A stretch of DNA of 64,000 bases, taken from Aerococcaceae bacterium DSM 111022. Lineage in GTDB: Bacteria; Bacillota; Bacilli; Lactobacillales; Aerococcaceae. The translations under genes were made by a program, and so were the position numbers. Shown piece by piece: positions 26,167 through 35,163 of the stretch. The stretch is taken from positions 62,001 through 126,000 of the forward strand of contig JACBXO010000003.1 in the NCBI GenBank assembly GCA_015863195.1, read 5' to 3'. Numbering within the stretch: position 1 is the stretch's first letter; every line of letters begins with the position of its first letter. The notes below the pieces were generated by a model. That model was not told where the DNA came from, did no database searches, and was given only the letters and a program-made list of their open reading frames with translations.

Positions 26167-27162
26167 ATGGCAGTAAAAGAACAATGGACCTACATTACAG
26201 AAAATCAACCCAAAATTGCTTTAAATCATTTTGTATCAACTGAACATTTATCAACATCAACCGTTGAGGCTTTAGTCAAGCGCACATTACAAATTAAAAA
26301 CATGCCCCAGTCTGAATATCCTAAAGCAACTGGCAGTTGGGTAAGTAACTTGTTTTTGGAACCAAGCACAAGAACGCATCTCAGCTTCCAAGTAGCAGAA
26401 CGTCATCTAGGAATGCAAGTATTAGAATTCGACCCGTCAACTTCCAGCTTAAAAAAAGGAGAGACAATGTCTGATACTGTCTTGACTTTACAAGCATTAG
26501 GTGTCGAGACAGTCGTCATCCGTTCTGGAGAAGAAAAATACTATGAAGCACTGATAAACAACAAAGACTTAACTGTCTCCGTAGTCAATGGAGGGGACGG
26601 CTCAGGCCAACATCCCTCACAAAGTTTACTGGACGTCACCACAATTTACGAAGAATTCGGTCACTTCGAAGGACTGAAAATCGCAATCAGTGGTGACTTA
26701 AGCCACTCACGTGTCGCGCATTCAAACGCCGAATTACTCTGGCGGCTAGGAGCGAAGCTCTACTTTTGCGGTCCTGAAGCTTGGTATGAAACATCTTTTG
26801 AAAAGTATGGCACTTATGTGGAACTAGACGACATCATTGAAGAGCTGGATGTCTTAATGTTACTGCGTGTGCAACATGAACGACACGATGATCCGAATGC
26901 GGAATTGTTAAAGGAAACGTATCATTACCGTCATGGCTTAACAATCGAACGTGAAAGACGGATGGCAGCTCACGCTATTGTCATGCATCCAGCCCCAGTT
27001 AACCGAGATGTTGAAATCGCAGATAGCTTAGTGACTTGTGAACGCTCAAGAATTTACCGTCAAATGCAAAATGGTATGTTTGCTCGAATGGCAATTTTAG
27101 AAGCGATTGAAAACAACCGTGAATTAAAGGAGAATATTTATGCTTTACCTGAAAAATATTAA
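26167..27162 (+). CDS. pyrB: Aspartate carbamoyltransferase catalytic chain
   Basis: 331 residues; condenses carbamoyl phosphate and aspartate. The phosphate loop EPSTRT is at 65-70, followed by His rather than the usual Arg. HPSQSLLD (near 144) and [11 protein letters not shown] (near 276) are the other family signatures. AAAGGGAG precedes the ATG. The last 23 bases overlap pyrC, so the two are translationally coupled. No regulatory PyrI gene is present. Confidence 0.95.
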   Translation: MAVKEQWTYITENQPKIALNHFVSTEHLSTSTVEALVKRTLQIKNMPQSEYPKATGSWVSNLFLEPSTRTHLSFQVAERHLGMQVLEFDPSTSSLKKGETMSDTVLTLQALGVETVVIRSGEEKYYEALINNKDLTVSVVNGGDGSGQHPSQSLLDVTTIYEEFGHFEGLKIAISGDLSHSRVAHSNAELLWRLGAKLYFCGPEAWYETSFEKYGTYVELDDIIEELDVLMLLRVQHERHDDPNAELLKETYHYRHGLTIERERRMAAHAIVMHPAPVNRDVEIADSLVTCERSRIYRQMQNGMFARMAILEAIENNRELKENIYALPEKY

Positions 27163-28420
27163 GACACTTGATAAAAACGATCAACTTTATCCTATAGAAA
27201 TCATTATAGAAAAAGATCAAATTAAATATCTAGGTGTCGATTTATCTTCTTTAGTAAGTGGTGATGCGGAAGTCATTGATGGTCAAGGAGGTTTAATAAC
27301 GCCTGGTTTGATTGATGTGCATGTCCATTTACGCCAACCAGGAGGCCAGCATAAAGAAACAATCAAAACTGGAAGTCTCGCAGCTGCAAGAGGTGGTTTT
27401 ACAACAGTCTGCGCAATGCCTAATTTAAATCCTGTGCCAGATAATCCTGAAACATTAACTTCAATTTACGAAACAATCAAACAAGATGCAGTAATTGATG
27501 TCCGTCAGTACGCTACAATTACTAAAAACTTGAATAGTGAAACAGAATTAGTGGATTATCAGATATTATCAGATTCAGGAGCATTTGCATTTACTAATGA
27601 TGGAGTTGGAGTGCAAACAGCGGGAACGATGTATTTAGCGATGCAAGAAGCAGCTAAAACAGGTAAAGCCATTGTGGCGCATACGGAAGATAATTCGCTA
27701 TTATTTGACGGCGTGATGCATGAAGGGGAACGTAATAAAGAACTTGGTTTACCAGGGATGTTGCCATTAACAGAATCTACCCAAATTGCCCGTGATGTCT
27801 TGTTAGCAGAAGCAACAGGAGTGCATTATCATGTCTGTCATATATCAAGCAAAGAAACAGTTCGTGTTATCCGGGACGCTAAACGAGCAGGAATTAATGT
27901 GACTTGTGAAGTATCACCGCACCATTTATTGTTAGCGGATGTGGATATACCGGAAGATGATGCGGTTTATAAAATGAATCCACCACTGCGTGGGATTGCT
28001 GACCGAAAAGCACTATTAGAAGGTTTATTGGACGGAACCATTGATATGATTGCAACGGATCATGCGCCTCATTCTAAAGAAGAAAAAGCAGGTGGATTTA
28101 TGAACGCACCCTTTGGGATTATAGGCATTGAAACATCATTTCAACTTTTATATACAAACTTTGTTCGTGAAGGCGTCTTTACGCTTTCCCAGTTGATTGA
28201 TTGGATGAGTACAAAACCAGCGCAAATATTTGAACTGCCATTAGGGGAAATTAGAGTGGGTGGTTTAGCGAATCTAGCAATTTTTGCAATCGAAGAAAGT
28301 TCTATTATTAAAGCAGAAGATTTTCAATCAAAATCAACAAATTCACCTTTTGTTGATTGGGAGATTTATGGTGAGACGATTGCGACAATTTATCAGGGGG
28401 AAGTTGTATACCGACGTTAA
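27140..28420 (+). CDS. pyrC: Dihydroorotase
   Basis: A 426-residue amidohydrolase closing carbamoyl aspartate to dihydroorotate. Metal ligands His61 and His63 sit in [13 protein letters not shown], further ligands in VAHTEDN and HYHVCHIS, and the catalytic Asp in ATDHAPHS near residue 306. It is the type I form usual in Firmicutes. AAAGGAG lies inside pyrB. The operon ends with a terminator at 28423. Confidence 0.95.
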   Translation: MLYLKNIKTLDKNDQLYPIEIIIEKDQIKYLGVDLSSLVSGDAEVIDGQGGLITPGLIDVHVHLRQPGGQHKETIKTGSLAAARGGFTTVCAMPNLNPVPDNPETLTSIYETIKQDAVIDVRQYATITKNLNSETELVDYQILSDSGAFAFTNDGVGVQTAGTMYLAMQEAAKTGKAIVAHTEDNSLLFDGVMHEGERNKELGLPGMLPLTESTQIARDVLLAEATGVHYHVCHISSKETVRVIRDAKRAGINVTCEVSPHHLLLADVDIPEDDAVYKMNPPLRGIADRKALLEGLLDGTIDMIATDHAPHSKEEKAGGFMNAPFGIIGIETSFQLLYTNFVREGVFTLSQLIDWMSTKPAQIFELPLGEIRVGGLANLAIFAIEESSIIKAEDFQSKSTNSPFVDWEIYGETIATIYQGEVVYRR

Positions 28421-28422
28421 TG

Positions 28423-28463
28423 AAAAAGATTGCTGAACTTAATGTGGATCGGTAATCTTTTTG
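28423..28463 (+). terminator. Terminator of pyrBC
   Basis: AAAAGATT (28424-28431) / AATCTTTT (28454-28461) with a long loop and a T-rich tail. A similar GGATCGGTAATCTTTTTGTG stretch also occurs inside the pyr leader at 26067-26085, possibly a copied segment. Confidence 0.6.
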
Positions 28464-28541
28464 TGTTTAATAGATAATTGTTATGGTCTGTTCTATCTCA
28501 TCTTTGATTAATTAGATGACATAAATCTCACATTCTTTAAG

Positions 28542-28570
28542 TTGATTTTAAGGCTTAAATAGCTTATTCT
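28542..28570 (+). promoter_or_regulatory. Candidate transketolase promoter
   Basis: TTGATT (28542-28547), 17 bases, TATTCT (28565-28570), about 58 bases before the ATG. The -10 is imperfect. Confidence 0.4.
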
Positions 28571-28627
28571 TATCTTACAACGCTTTCTTAACGATGTTCG
28601 TTTCTGGATAGTTATTTAGGAGGAAAT

Positions 28628-30625
28628 ATGTTCAATCAAACAGATGAATTAGCCGTAAATACATTACGTGCTTTAAGTATTAACCAAGTTGAGGCCGCAA
28701 ATTCAGGTCACCCTGGCTTACCAATGGGGGCAGCGCCGATGGCGTATGCGCTTTTTACGGAACATTTAAATATTGATGCGCGTGACGCTAAATGGATTAA
28801 CCGTGACCGTTTTGTGCTATCAGCAGGGCATGGTTCTGCTTTATTATATAGCTTACTTCACGTGAGTGGTTTTGATGTATCAATCGATGACTTAAAGAAT
28901 TTCCGTCAATTAAATTCAATCACACCTGGTCACCCAGAAGTGACACATACACATGGTGTTGAAGCAACAACTGGACCATTAGGCCAAGGGATTGCCCAAG
29001 CAGTAGGTATGGCTGTGGCGGAAGAACATTTAGCTGCCAAATACAATACAGATGAACACAAAATCATGGACCACTATACTTATACATTAGTGGGTGATGG
29101 GGACTTAATGGAAGGTGTTTCTTATGAAGCAACGTCATTTGCGGGTCACCAACAATTAGATAAATTAATTGTGCTTTATGATTCAAACGATATTTCTTTA
29201 GACGGTGACTTAGATGAGTCATTCTCAGAAGATATTAAAGGGCGCTTTGAAGCGATGAACTGGCATTATTTACGGGTTGAAGATGGCTTCAATTTACAAG
29301 AAGTGTCTGAAGCGATTCAAGCAGCGAAAGACCATAAAGGGCAACCAACCATTATTGAAATTAAAACAATCATTGGTTACGGTGCGCCAAACCAAGGAAC
29401 AAACGCGGTTCACGGTGCGCCAATTGGAGCGGAAGCTTGGGAACAAGTAAAAGAAGTGTACAACTGGACAGCAGAAGACTTCACGGTACCAGCAGAAGCA
29501 CAAGCGCAATTTGACACCCGTGTCAAAGAACGTGGCCAAGCAGCCCATGATGCTTGGAAAGCACTCTACGCTGACTATAAAGCAGCGAACCCAGCATTAG
29601 CGGAAGAATTAGAATTAGCGTTCTCTGGAAAATTACCGGAAGACTATGATAAAGGCTTAGCGTATGTTTCAGCGGATGAAAAAGCAGATGCTACACGTAG
29701 CTCGTCTGGTAAAGCGATTGCGGCTTTATCTGAAGCGATTCCTTATTTCTGGGGTGGATCAGCCGACTTATCTGGATCAAACAAAACGATGGTTAACGAT
29801 GCCGGCGACTTCTTCCCAGCATCACGTGATGGCCGTAATATTTGGTTTGGTGTCCGTGAATTTGCGATGTCTGCCATGATGAATGGGATTTTATTACACG
29901 GTGGGACAAAAGGGTATGTTTCGACATTCTTTGTCTTCACAGATTATTTAAAACCAGCGGTGCGTTTATCAGCGATCTCTGATATTCCAAACATTTATGT
30001 CATGACACATGACTCGATTGCGGTTGGGGAAGATGGACCAACACATGAGCCGGTAGAACAATTAGCAGCATTCCGTGCCACACCAAACTTAAACCTATTC
30101 CGTCCAGCGGATGTGAACGAAACATTTGCGGCATGGAAAGTAGCAGTTGAATCGACAGACCGTCCGACAATGATCGTCTTAACGCGTCAAAATGTGCCTG
30201 TTTTAGAAAACTCTGCGGAGTTAGCGGAAGAAGGCGTCCGTAAAGGAGGTTATGTTGTTTCTCCAGCTAAAGGTGAGACACCAGAAGGTATCTTAATTGC
30301 GACCGGTTCAGAAGTCAGTTTAGCGGTAGAAGTTCAAGCTAAATTGGCTGCAGAAGGAACAGACGTATCGGTGGTATCAATACCTTCAACAAACTTATTC
30401 GATGAGCAATCAGCCGAATATAAAGAATCTGTTTTACCAAGTGCGGTAACAAACCGTATGTCTATTGAAATGGCAGCAACAACAGGCTGGCATAAATATG
30501 TTGGTTTAAATGGTGTGACATTCGGTATTGACCGTTTTGGTGCCTCAGGACCAGCAGCAGATGTATTAGAAGCATATGGCTTTACATCAGACAACTTAAC
30601 AGAAGTTTATAAAGAAAACTTCTAA
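28628..30625 (+). CDS. tkt: Transketolase
   Basis: A 665-residue thiamine diphosphate enzyme moving two-carbon units in the pentose phosphate pathway. [13 protein letters not shown] (near residues 19-31), [12 protein letters not shown] (near 117) and GDGDLMEG (about 155) form the cofactor and metal site. The C-terminal [25 protein letters not shown] is typical. TAGGAGGAA precedes the ATG. It is a single gene with its own terminator, next to the hexuronate island whose products enter the same pathway. Confidence 0.97.
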   Translation: MFNQTDELAVNTLRALSINQVEAANSGHPGLPMGAAPMAYALFTEHLNIDARDAKWINRDRFVLSAGHGSALLYSLLHVSGFDVSIDDLKNFRQLNSITPGHPEVTHTHGVEATTGPLGQGIAQAVGMAVAEEHLAAKYNTDEHKIMDHYTYTLVGDGDLMEGVSYEATSFAGHQQLDKLIVLYDSNDISLDGDLDESFSEDIKGRFEAMNWHYLRVEDGFNLQEVSEAIQAAKDHKGQPTIIEIKTIIGYGAPNQGTNAVHGAPIGAEAWEQVKEVYNWTAEDFTVPAEAQAQFDTRVKERGQAAHDAWKALYADYKAANPALAEELELAFSGKLPEDYDKGLAYVSADEKADATRSSSGKAIAALSEAIPYFWGGSADLSGSNKTMVNDAGDFFPASRDGRNIWFGVREFAMSAMMNGILLHGGTKGYVSTFFVFTDYLKPAVRLSAISDIPNIYVMTHDSIAVGEDGPTHEPVEQLAAFRATPNLNLFRPADVNETFAAWKVAVESTDRPTMIVLTRQNVPVLENSAELAEEGVRKGGYVVSPAKGETPEGILIATGSEVSLAVEVQAKLAAEGTDVSVVSIPSTNLFDEQSAEYKESVLPSAVTNRMSIEMAATTGWHKYVGLNGVTFGIDRFGASGPAADVLEAYGFTSDNLTEVYKENF

Positions 30626-30643
30626 TTAAAAAGCTTAAATGTT

Positions 30644-30680
30644 AAAAAGTAGGCATGTTTAATATATGCCTACTTTTTTG
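30644..30680 (+). terminator. Terminator of tkt
   Basis: AAAAGTAGGCAT (30645-30656) / ATGCCTACTTTT (30666-30677) plus more T; 12-bp stem. Confidence 0.95.
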
Positions 30681-30733
30681 TGTGTTTATTGTCTTTTCAA
30701 CTCCTAGCGATGTTTTTCAAGGCAGAAAAACAA

Positions 30734-30771
30734 TAATAGCGTTTGCATATTTTGTTTTGTAAGGGTATAAT
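30734..30771 (+). promoter_or_regulatory. Promoter of the GntR gene with overlapping cre-like site
   Basis: TTGCAT (30743-30748), 17 bases, TATAAT (30766-30771). TAATAGCGTTTGCA (30734-30747) matches 8 of the 10 fixed positions of the CcpA consensus TGNAANCGNTNNCA and covers the -35. Confidence 0.65.
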
Positions 30772-30818
30772 TATAATAATAAAATTTTCACAAGTAAAAT
30801 TTAACAAAAATAAAACAT

Positions 30819-30837
30819 CAACTTATCAGACGAGTTG
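30819..30837 (+). promoter_or_regulatory. Candidate GntR operator (site A)
   Basis: Near-perfect 19-bp palindrome CAACTTATCAGACGAGTTG centred on TCAGA, in the leader of the GntR gene and 18 bases before its ATG. Related sequences occur at 31925-31943 and around 33616-33635. Confidence 0.5.
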
Positions 30838-30854
30838 GATTAGAGGGAGTGTTT

Positions 30855-31553
30855 ATGAAAAAGAGTTTAGTTGACAAGACAGTTGAGCGTATCGTTTATT
30901 TTATTAAAAAACAATCTCTTTCTGTTGGAGATAAATTACCAAACGAATATACATTAGCGAAGCAATTAGAAGTTGGGCGTTCGACATTACGAGAAGCGAT
31001 AAAAGTTTTAGTTTCTCAAGGTATTTTAGAAGTTCAACATGGATCAGGAACATATATTAATTCACTTGAACCAGTTTCAGAATTAACTTTATTGATGACC
31101 GAAGGAGAAGATTCACTAAAAGTTGCAAAAGATATGTTCGAAGTGCGTCTCTTAATCGAACCTCGCATGGCAGCATTAGCAGCCCAAAATGTGACAGATG
31201 AAGAAGCTGAAATAATTGAAACTATAGCTAAAGCATTAGAAGCTGATTTAGAAAGCGATAATGAATTTCACCGTGATTTAGATATGCAATTTCATACAGC
31301 AATTGCAGAGGCAAGTGGAAATATCGCAATGAAGGAATTGATCCCTGTCATTATTCAATCAATTACTTTGTATAATGATTACTTTACAGATCAACAGAGT
31401 AAGGAAGAAACAATCCGAGCACATGACCGAATAGTTCAAGCAATTAAGAATAAAAATCCAATTGAAGCATTTGATGCAATGACGATGCATATGGAATACA
31501 ATAGACGTATCTTGATTCAAATATCAGCTATCAAAGAAAAATTGAATAAATAG
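30855..31553 (+). CDS. FadR-subfamily GntR transcriptional regulator of the hexuronate island
   Basis: 232 residues. The N-terminal winged helix-turn-helix (about 1-70; GDKLPNEYTLAKQLEVGRST, then VQHGSGTYI) is of the GntR type. The C-terminal all-helical FCD domain (about 85-225) has the Asp/His metal-ligand pattern (FEVRLLIEP, FHRDLDMQFHTAI). FadR-type regulators of this kind (UxuR, ExuR, KdgR) respond to hexuronate intermediates, and the gene begins the uronate island. The start at 30855 has GGGAG 5 bases upstream. Autoregulation is suggested by site A. Confidence 0.85.
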   Translation: MKKSLVDKTVERIVYFIKKQSLSVGDKLPNEYTLAKQLEVGRSTLREAIKVLVSQGILEVQHGSGTYINSLEPVSELTLLMTEGEDSLKVAKDMFEVRLLIEPRMAALAAQNVTDEEAEIIETIAKALEADLESDNEFHRDLDMQFHTAIAEASGNIAMKELIPVIIQSITLYNDYFTDQQSKEETIRAHDRIVQAIKNKNPIEAFDAMTMHMEYNRRILIQISAIKEKLNK

Positions 31554-31576
31554 GAGCTAGAGAATGGTTCCTACTC

Positions 31577-31618
31577 AAAAGGGTTTCGGAATAATATTTG
31601 CCGAAACTCTTTTTTTAT
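31577..31618 (+). terminator. Terminator of the GntR gene
   Basis: AAAAGGGTTTCGG (31577-31589) / CCGAAACTCTTTT (31601-31613), then more T. Confidence 0.9.
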
Positions 31619-31893
31619 TAGATTAACCTTAGAGTTGTAAGCCTTTTCATGTTATAATATTAATGAGTTAAAATAAAAAATGCTGACAATTTTTAAAATT
31701 AATAAAAAACTCAAAAATTATATTTCTAGATATGATTTGTGAATAATAGATCAAATTCGAGGAAGCACTTTCAAAAAAAAGCGTTATTCTGACAATGGTG
31801 ATTGCGTTTACAAAAGTCGTATGACGATTTGTGATTTTTTTAATAAAAAGTAAATAATTACTGAAAAACTGGATTGATAAAGGCAATAAAGTA
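31619..31893. other. AT-rich intergenic region before the symporter promoter
   Basis: No gene is seen. A TATAAT at 31655-31660 has only a weak -35. A cre-like TGATTGCGTTTACA (31799-31812) matches 8 of 10 fixed positions. An imperfect palindrome, AAGTCGTATGACGATTT, lies near 31815-31831. These may be remote control elements or remnants. Confidence 0.4.
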
Positions 31894-31953
31894 TTGACAT
31901 AAATCAACGAAAGCGGTATTATTTGACACATCAGACAAGTTTAATCGTTTTCA
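31894..31953 (+). promoter_or_regulatory. Symporter/uronate promoter with cre sites and GntR site B
   Basis: TTGACA (31894-31899), 17 bases, TATTAT (31917-31922). Cre-like CGAAAGCGGTATTA (31908-31921; 8/10) covers the -10, and TTTAATCGTTTTCA (31940-31953; 9/10) lies just downstream of the start. TGACACATCAGACAAGTTT (31925-31943), related to site A, spans the transcript start. Confidence 0.65.
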
Positions 31954-32096
31954 GAATCAATCACTGAATTACGGTTATTTTTTTATGAAGAGGAGGGAAG
32001 CTGAAAATAAATAGGGAAGAGAATAGTTATCGTTATTTGTGTCTTTATGTATATTAAAAGGAAAGCGTGACCACTCGGTGGTCCAAGGAGGAAAAC

Positions 32097-33569
32097 ATGT
32101 CAGCAGCAACAGAAACTAAAAATACAGGGCAATATCATAGCGTCCCTGCATGGCGTATTGCATTATTTTCATTAAACAATACAGCTACAAATATTTATTT
32201 ATTCGCATTTAACTTTTTATCATTTTATGCCGTAGGTTATTTAGGTATTATTATGTCAGCATTTGGATCATTATTCGGAGCTGTTCGTTTATTCGACGGT
32301 TTAATTGACCCAACCATTGGTATTATTATTGATAAAGTTGATTCGAAATTTGGTCGTTTCCGTCCAATCATGGTAGTTGGTAATATTATTCTTATCTTAT
32401 CATTCTTAATGCTATTCAATTTACACAATATTGAAAATCAAACATTAAGATTAGGTTTATTCGTTTTTGTTCTTTTATTCCATAAAATAGGATATTCATT
32501 ACAACAAACTGTAACAAAAGCAGCACAACCAGTTTTAACGAATGACCCGTCACAACGTCCGATATTCTCTATTTTTGATAATATTTTCAGTTCTATTTTA
32601 ATCTTCACATTAGGTCAAGTATTTGTTACAAACTACTTACAGCCTAAATATGGTGACTTTAACTTAGGTTACTTCAATGAATTAACAACAATTGTAATGA
32701 TTGTATCAGCAATTTGTACGGTATTAGCGGCAATCGCTTTAGCACCAAAAGATATTCCAGAATACTATGGTTCACTTGATACTGAAGAAGATAACAGTGG
32801 TACATTAAAATCAGTTTGGCGTATTATTAAATCAAACCGTCCATTACAATTATTAGCTTTAGCAGCAGGTTTAGTTAAATTTGTTTCAACAACTGTTGGG
32901 GATCAAATTTTATTAGTGTTATTATTCGGTATTACATTAGCAAACTACCAAGCATTAGGTACTTTAGGGGTAGTGGTTTCAGTAGTTTCATTTATTGCAA
33001 TTCCAATTATGTCGTCATTAGCAGCTAAGAAAGATTTACGTTGGGCTTATACAACAGGAGCATTAGTTGCAATTGCTGGATTTATAACAATGTTAGCGTT
33101 AATCTTAACAGCTGGAGATACTACACAAATCTTCGCTGGTGGTTGGGGTATGACAACAATTATCTTTACCGTCGGTTACGTTTTAGTCCGTGTATTTATG
33201 AACTATCTAGCTTCATTATCATTAACAATGGCAGCGGACATTACTGACTATGAAATGGCTCAGTCAGGGACATTTGCTTCTGGTTTAATTGGTACGGTAT
33301 TCTCTTTGACTGACTCAATTGCTTCGTCATTAGCACCAATTATCTCTTCATTTATTGCAGCTGGAGTTGGTTATGTAACAACAACACCTGAAGTTGGAGA
33401 TGCTTTAACATCTGGTATTTTAAGAGGGACAATCGCTGGTTATATGGGAATTCCAGCCGTAATTTTATTAATTGTTTTAGTATTAATTCGTCTATATCCA
33501 TTAGACCGTAATACTATGGCTGAAGTTCAAGCTAAAATTGAAAGTCGTAAAGAAGCAAGAGCTAAATAG
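32097..33569 (+). CDS. GPH-family sugar:cation symporter, probable glucuronide/hexuronate importer
   Basis: 490 residues with about twelve membrane helices. The GPH (glycoside-pentoside-hexuronide) pattern is clear: RLFDGLIDPTIGIIIDKVDSKFGRFRP (about 62-88) and, in the second half, AADITDYEMAQSG (about 377-389). Its place before uxaC, uxuA and a GH3 glycosidase suggests import of glucuronate or a glucuronate-containing oligosaccharide. The start at 32097 follows AAGGAGG; a small hairpin (32069-32083) sits just upstream of that site. Substrate is inferred from context only. Confidence 0.88.
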   Translation: MSAATETKNTGQYHSVPAWRIALFSLNNTATNIYLFAFNFLSFYAVGYLGIIMSAFGSLFGAVRLFDGLIDPTIGIIIDKVDSKFGRFRPIMVVGNIILILSFLMLFNLHNIENQTLRLGLFVFVLLFHKIGYSLQQTVTKAAQPVLTNDPSQRPIFSIFDNIFSSILIFTLGQVFVTNYLQPKYGDFNLGYFNELTTIVMIVSAICTVLAAIALAPKDIPEYYGSLDTEEDNSGTLKSVWRIIKSNRPLQLLALAAGLVKFVSTTVGDQILLVLLFGITLANYQALGTLGVVVSVVSFIAIPIMSSLAAKKDLRWAYTTGALVAIAGFITMLALILTAGDTTQIFAGGWGMTTIIFTVGYVLVRVFMNYLASLSLTMAADITDYEMAQSGTFASGLIGTVFSLTDSIASSLAPIISSFIAAGVGYVTTTPEVGDALTSGILRGTIAGYMGIPAVILLIVLVLIRLYPLDRNTMAEVQAKIESRKEARAK

Positions 33570-33580
33570 TTCGTTTTTTA

Positions 33581-33610
33581 TTAGCAAAGACACTGCGTTT
33601 GTGTTATATT
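33581..33610 (+). promoter_or_regulatory. Possible internal promoter before uxaC
   Basis: TTAGCA (33581-33586), 18 bases, TATATT (33605-33610). The -35 is weak. It would place the start of transcription just before the folded element at 33622. Confidence 0.3.
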
Positions 33611-33615
33611 ATAGG

Positions 33616-33722
33616 TAACACATCAGATGACTACTGAGATGTGGAATGGGCGTAATCGCTCATTTCCAGGCAGTGCCTGAAATGATGGTTGTAAAAGGTA
33701 AGACAAGTCGTCTTATCTGATT
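33616..33722 (+). promoter_or_regulatory. Structured leader upstream of uxaC
   Basis: ATCAGAT (33622-33628) and ATCTGAT (33715-33721) can close a multibranch fold. Inside are a 10-bp hairpin GGAATGGGCG / CGCTCATTTCC (33643-33667, TAAT loop, one bulge) and a short hairpin CAGGC / GCCTG (33667-33679). It lies 28 bases before the uxaC start. TCAGA and TCTGA at its ends also resemble the GntR sites. It does not match a riboswitch class I recognise. Confidence 0.5.
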
Positions 33723-33749
33723 TAAATGAAAGAAAGGAAGGATATCTTA

Positions 33750-35162
33750 ATGGCTTTTATGAATGAAAACTTTATGTTGACGAATGAACCAGCAAAAAAA
33801 CTGTTCGACGCAAGTAAAGATATGCCAATTTTTGACTACCATTGTCACTTAGATCCTAAAGAGATTTACGAAGACAAGCAATTTACAGATATTACTAGTA
33901 CATGGCTTGGAGGAGACCACTATAAATGGCGTTTAATGCGTGCAAATGGTGTTTCTGAGCATTACATTACTGGTGATGCATCAAATAAAGAAAAATTTGA
34001 AGCATGGGCTAAAACATTGGCTAAAGCTTTCGGTAATCCTTTATACCACTGGTCACACTTAGAGATGTTCCGTCTATTCGGCATTGAAGAGCATATGACT
34101 GAAGATAACTGGGAAGAAATGTATGACCGTATGAACCAAATCATCGAGGAGAAAGAATTTAGTCCTCTAAAAATGATTAAAGGATCAAACGTAGCTATGA
34201 TCGGTACAACAGATGGACCACTTGACTCATTAGAATGGCATCAAAAAATTGCTGCTGACGAAAGATTTGACGGTATTAAAGTTGCACCATCATTCCGTCC
34301 AGACCAAGCTTTCGTAGAGCATGTTGACTTTGCTAACTTTACTAATAAATTAGCTGAAGTAACTGAAATGGAAGTCAAAGACTTCTCAACATTTGTTGCA
34401 GCAATGGAAAACCGTGTTCAATATTTTGTTGATAACGGATGCCGTGCGACGGATATTTCATTCTCAGAAATTACTTTCTACAAAAATGATGCTTTAAATG
34501 TTGATGATATTTTCAACAAAGCTATCGCAGGTGAAGCAGTAACTCGTGAAGAAGAATTAGTATGGCAAACAGAATTATTCTCTGAATTATGCCGTATCTA
34601 TAATGATTACGACTTAATCAACCAAATTCACTTTGGTGCACGTCGTAACAACAACGAAAAATACTTCCCGCAAACAGGTGCTGACGCAGGTTTTGACTCA
34701 ATTGGAGATCAAACAGAATTAGCAGAAAACTTAAACTTATTACTAAATGATTTAGTAATGAAAGAAAGTTTACCAAAAACAATCATCTATAACTTAAACC
34801 CAGCATATAACACAGTAGTTGTTAATGCGGCTCAAAACTTCCAAGCAAATGAAGAAGGCATCCAGTCTAAAGTACAATTTGGTTCTGGTTGGTGGTTTGC
34901 AGATACTGAATTAGGTATGATTGACCAAATGTTAACAACGGCAGAGCAAGGATTACTTGCTAACTTTGTTGGAATGTTAACAGACTCTAGATCATTCTTA
35001 TCTTATCAACGTCACGAGTACTTCCGCCGTATCTTAGCAGATATCGTAGGTAAGTGGATAGTTGATGGGAAAGTGCCAGAAGATTATGAATTACTGAACA
35101 AATTTGTTCAAGACATTAGCTATAACAATGTAGCAAAATATTTTGAAAAGGTGGAAAAATAA
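33750..35162 (+). CDS. uxaC: Glucuronate isomerase
   Basis: A 470-residue enzyme interconverting D-glucuronate and D-fructuronate (and galacturonate with tagaturonate). The amidohydrolase-fold metal motif HCHL is at residues 31-34 (DYHCHLDP). WLGGDHYKWRLMRANGV (about 50-66) is the family signature. NEKYFPQTGADAGFDSIGD and GMLTDSRSFLSYQRHEYFRRIL near the C terminus are also typical. The start at 33750 has AAGGAAGG upstream. uxuA begins one base after its stop, with its ribosome site inside uxaC. Confidence 0.96.
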   Translation: MAFMNENFMLTNEPAKKLFDASKDMPIFDYHCHLDPKEIYEDKQFTDITSTWLGGDHYKWRLMRANGVSEHYITGDASNKEKFEAWAKTLAKAFGNPLYHWSHLEMFRLFGIEEHMTEDNWEEMYDRMNQIIEEKEFSPLKMIKGSNVAMIGTTDGPLDSLEWHQKIAADERFDGIKVAPSFRPDQAFVEHVDFANFTNKLAEVTEMEVKDFSTFVAAMENRVQYFVDNGCRATDISFSEITFYKNDALNVDDIFNKAIAGEAVTREEELVWQTELFSELCRIYNDYDLINQIHFGARRNNNEKYFPQTGADAGFDSIGDQTELAENLNLLLNDLVMKESLPKTIIYNLNPAYNTVVVNAAQNFQANEEGIQSKVQFGSGWWFADTELGMIDQMLTTAEQGLLANFVGMLTDSRSFLSYQRHEYFRRILADIVGKWIVDGKVPEDYELLNKFVQDISYNNVAKYFEKVEK

Positions 35163-35163
35163 T

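Noticed and set aside
28573-28590. cre-like ACAACGCTTTCTTA before transketolase
   Set aside because: It misses three of ten fixed positions, and central metabolism genes such as tkt are not usual cre targets.
31619-31893. A small gene or RNA in the gap before the symporter
   Set aside because: The only long frame has no ribosome site and very AT-rich content; the TATAAT at 31655 lacks a -35 and no terminator follows.
33595-33612. cre-like site around ACTGCGTTTGTG before uxaC
   Set aside because: Only the central CG and little else fits the CcpA consensus on either strand.
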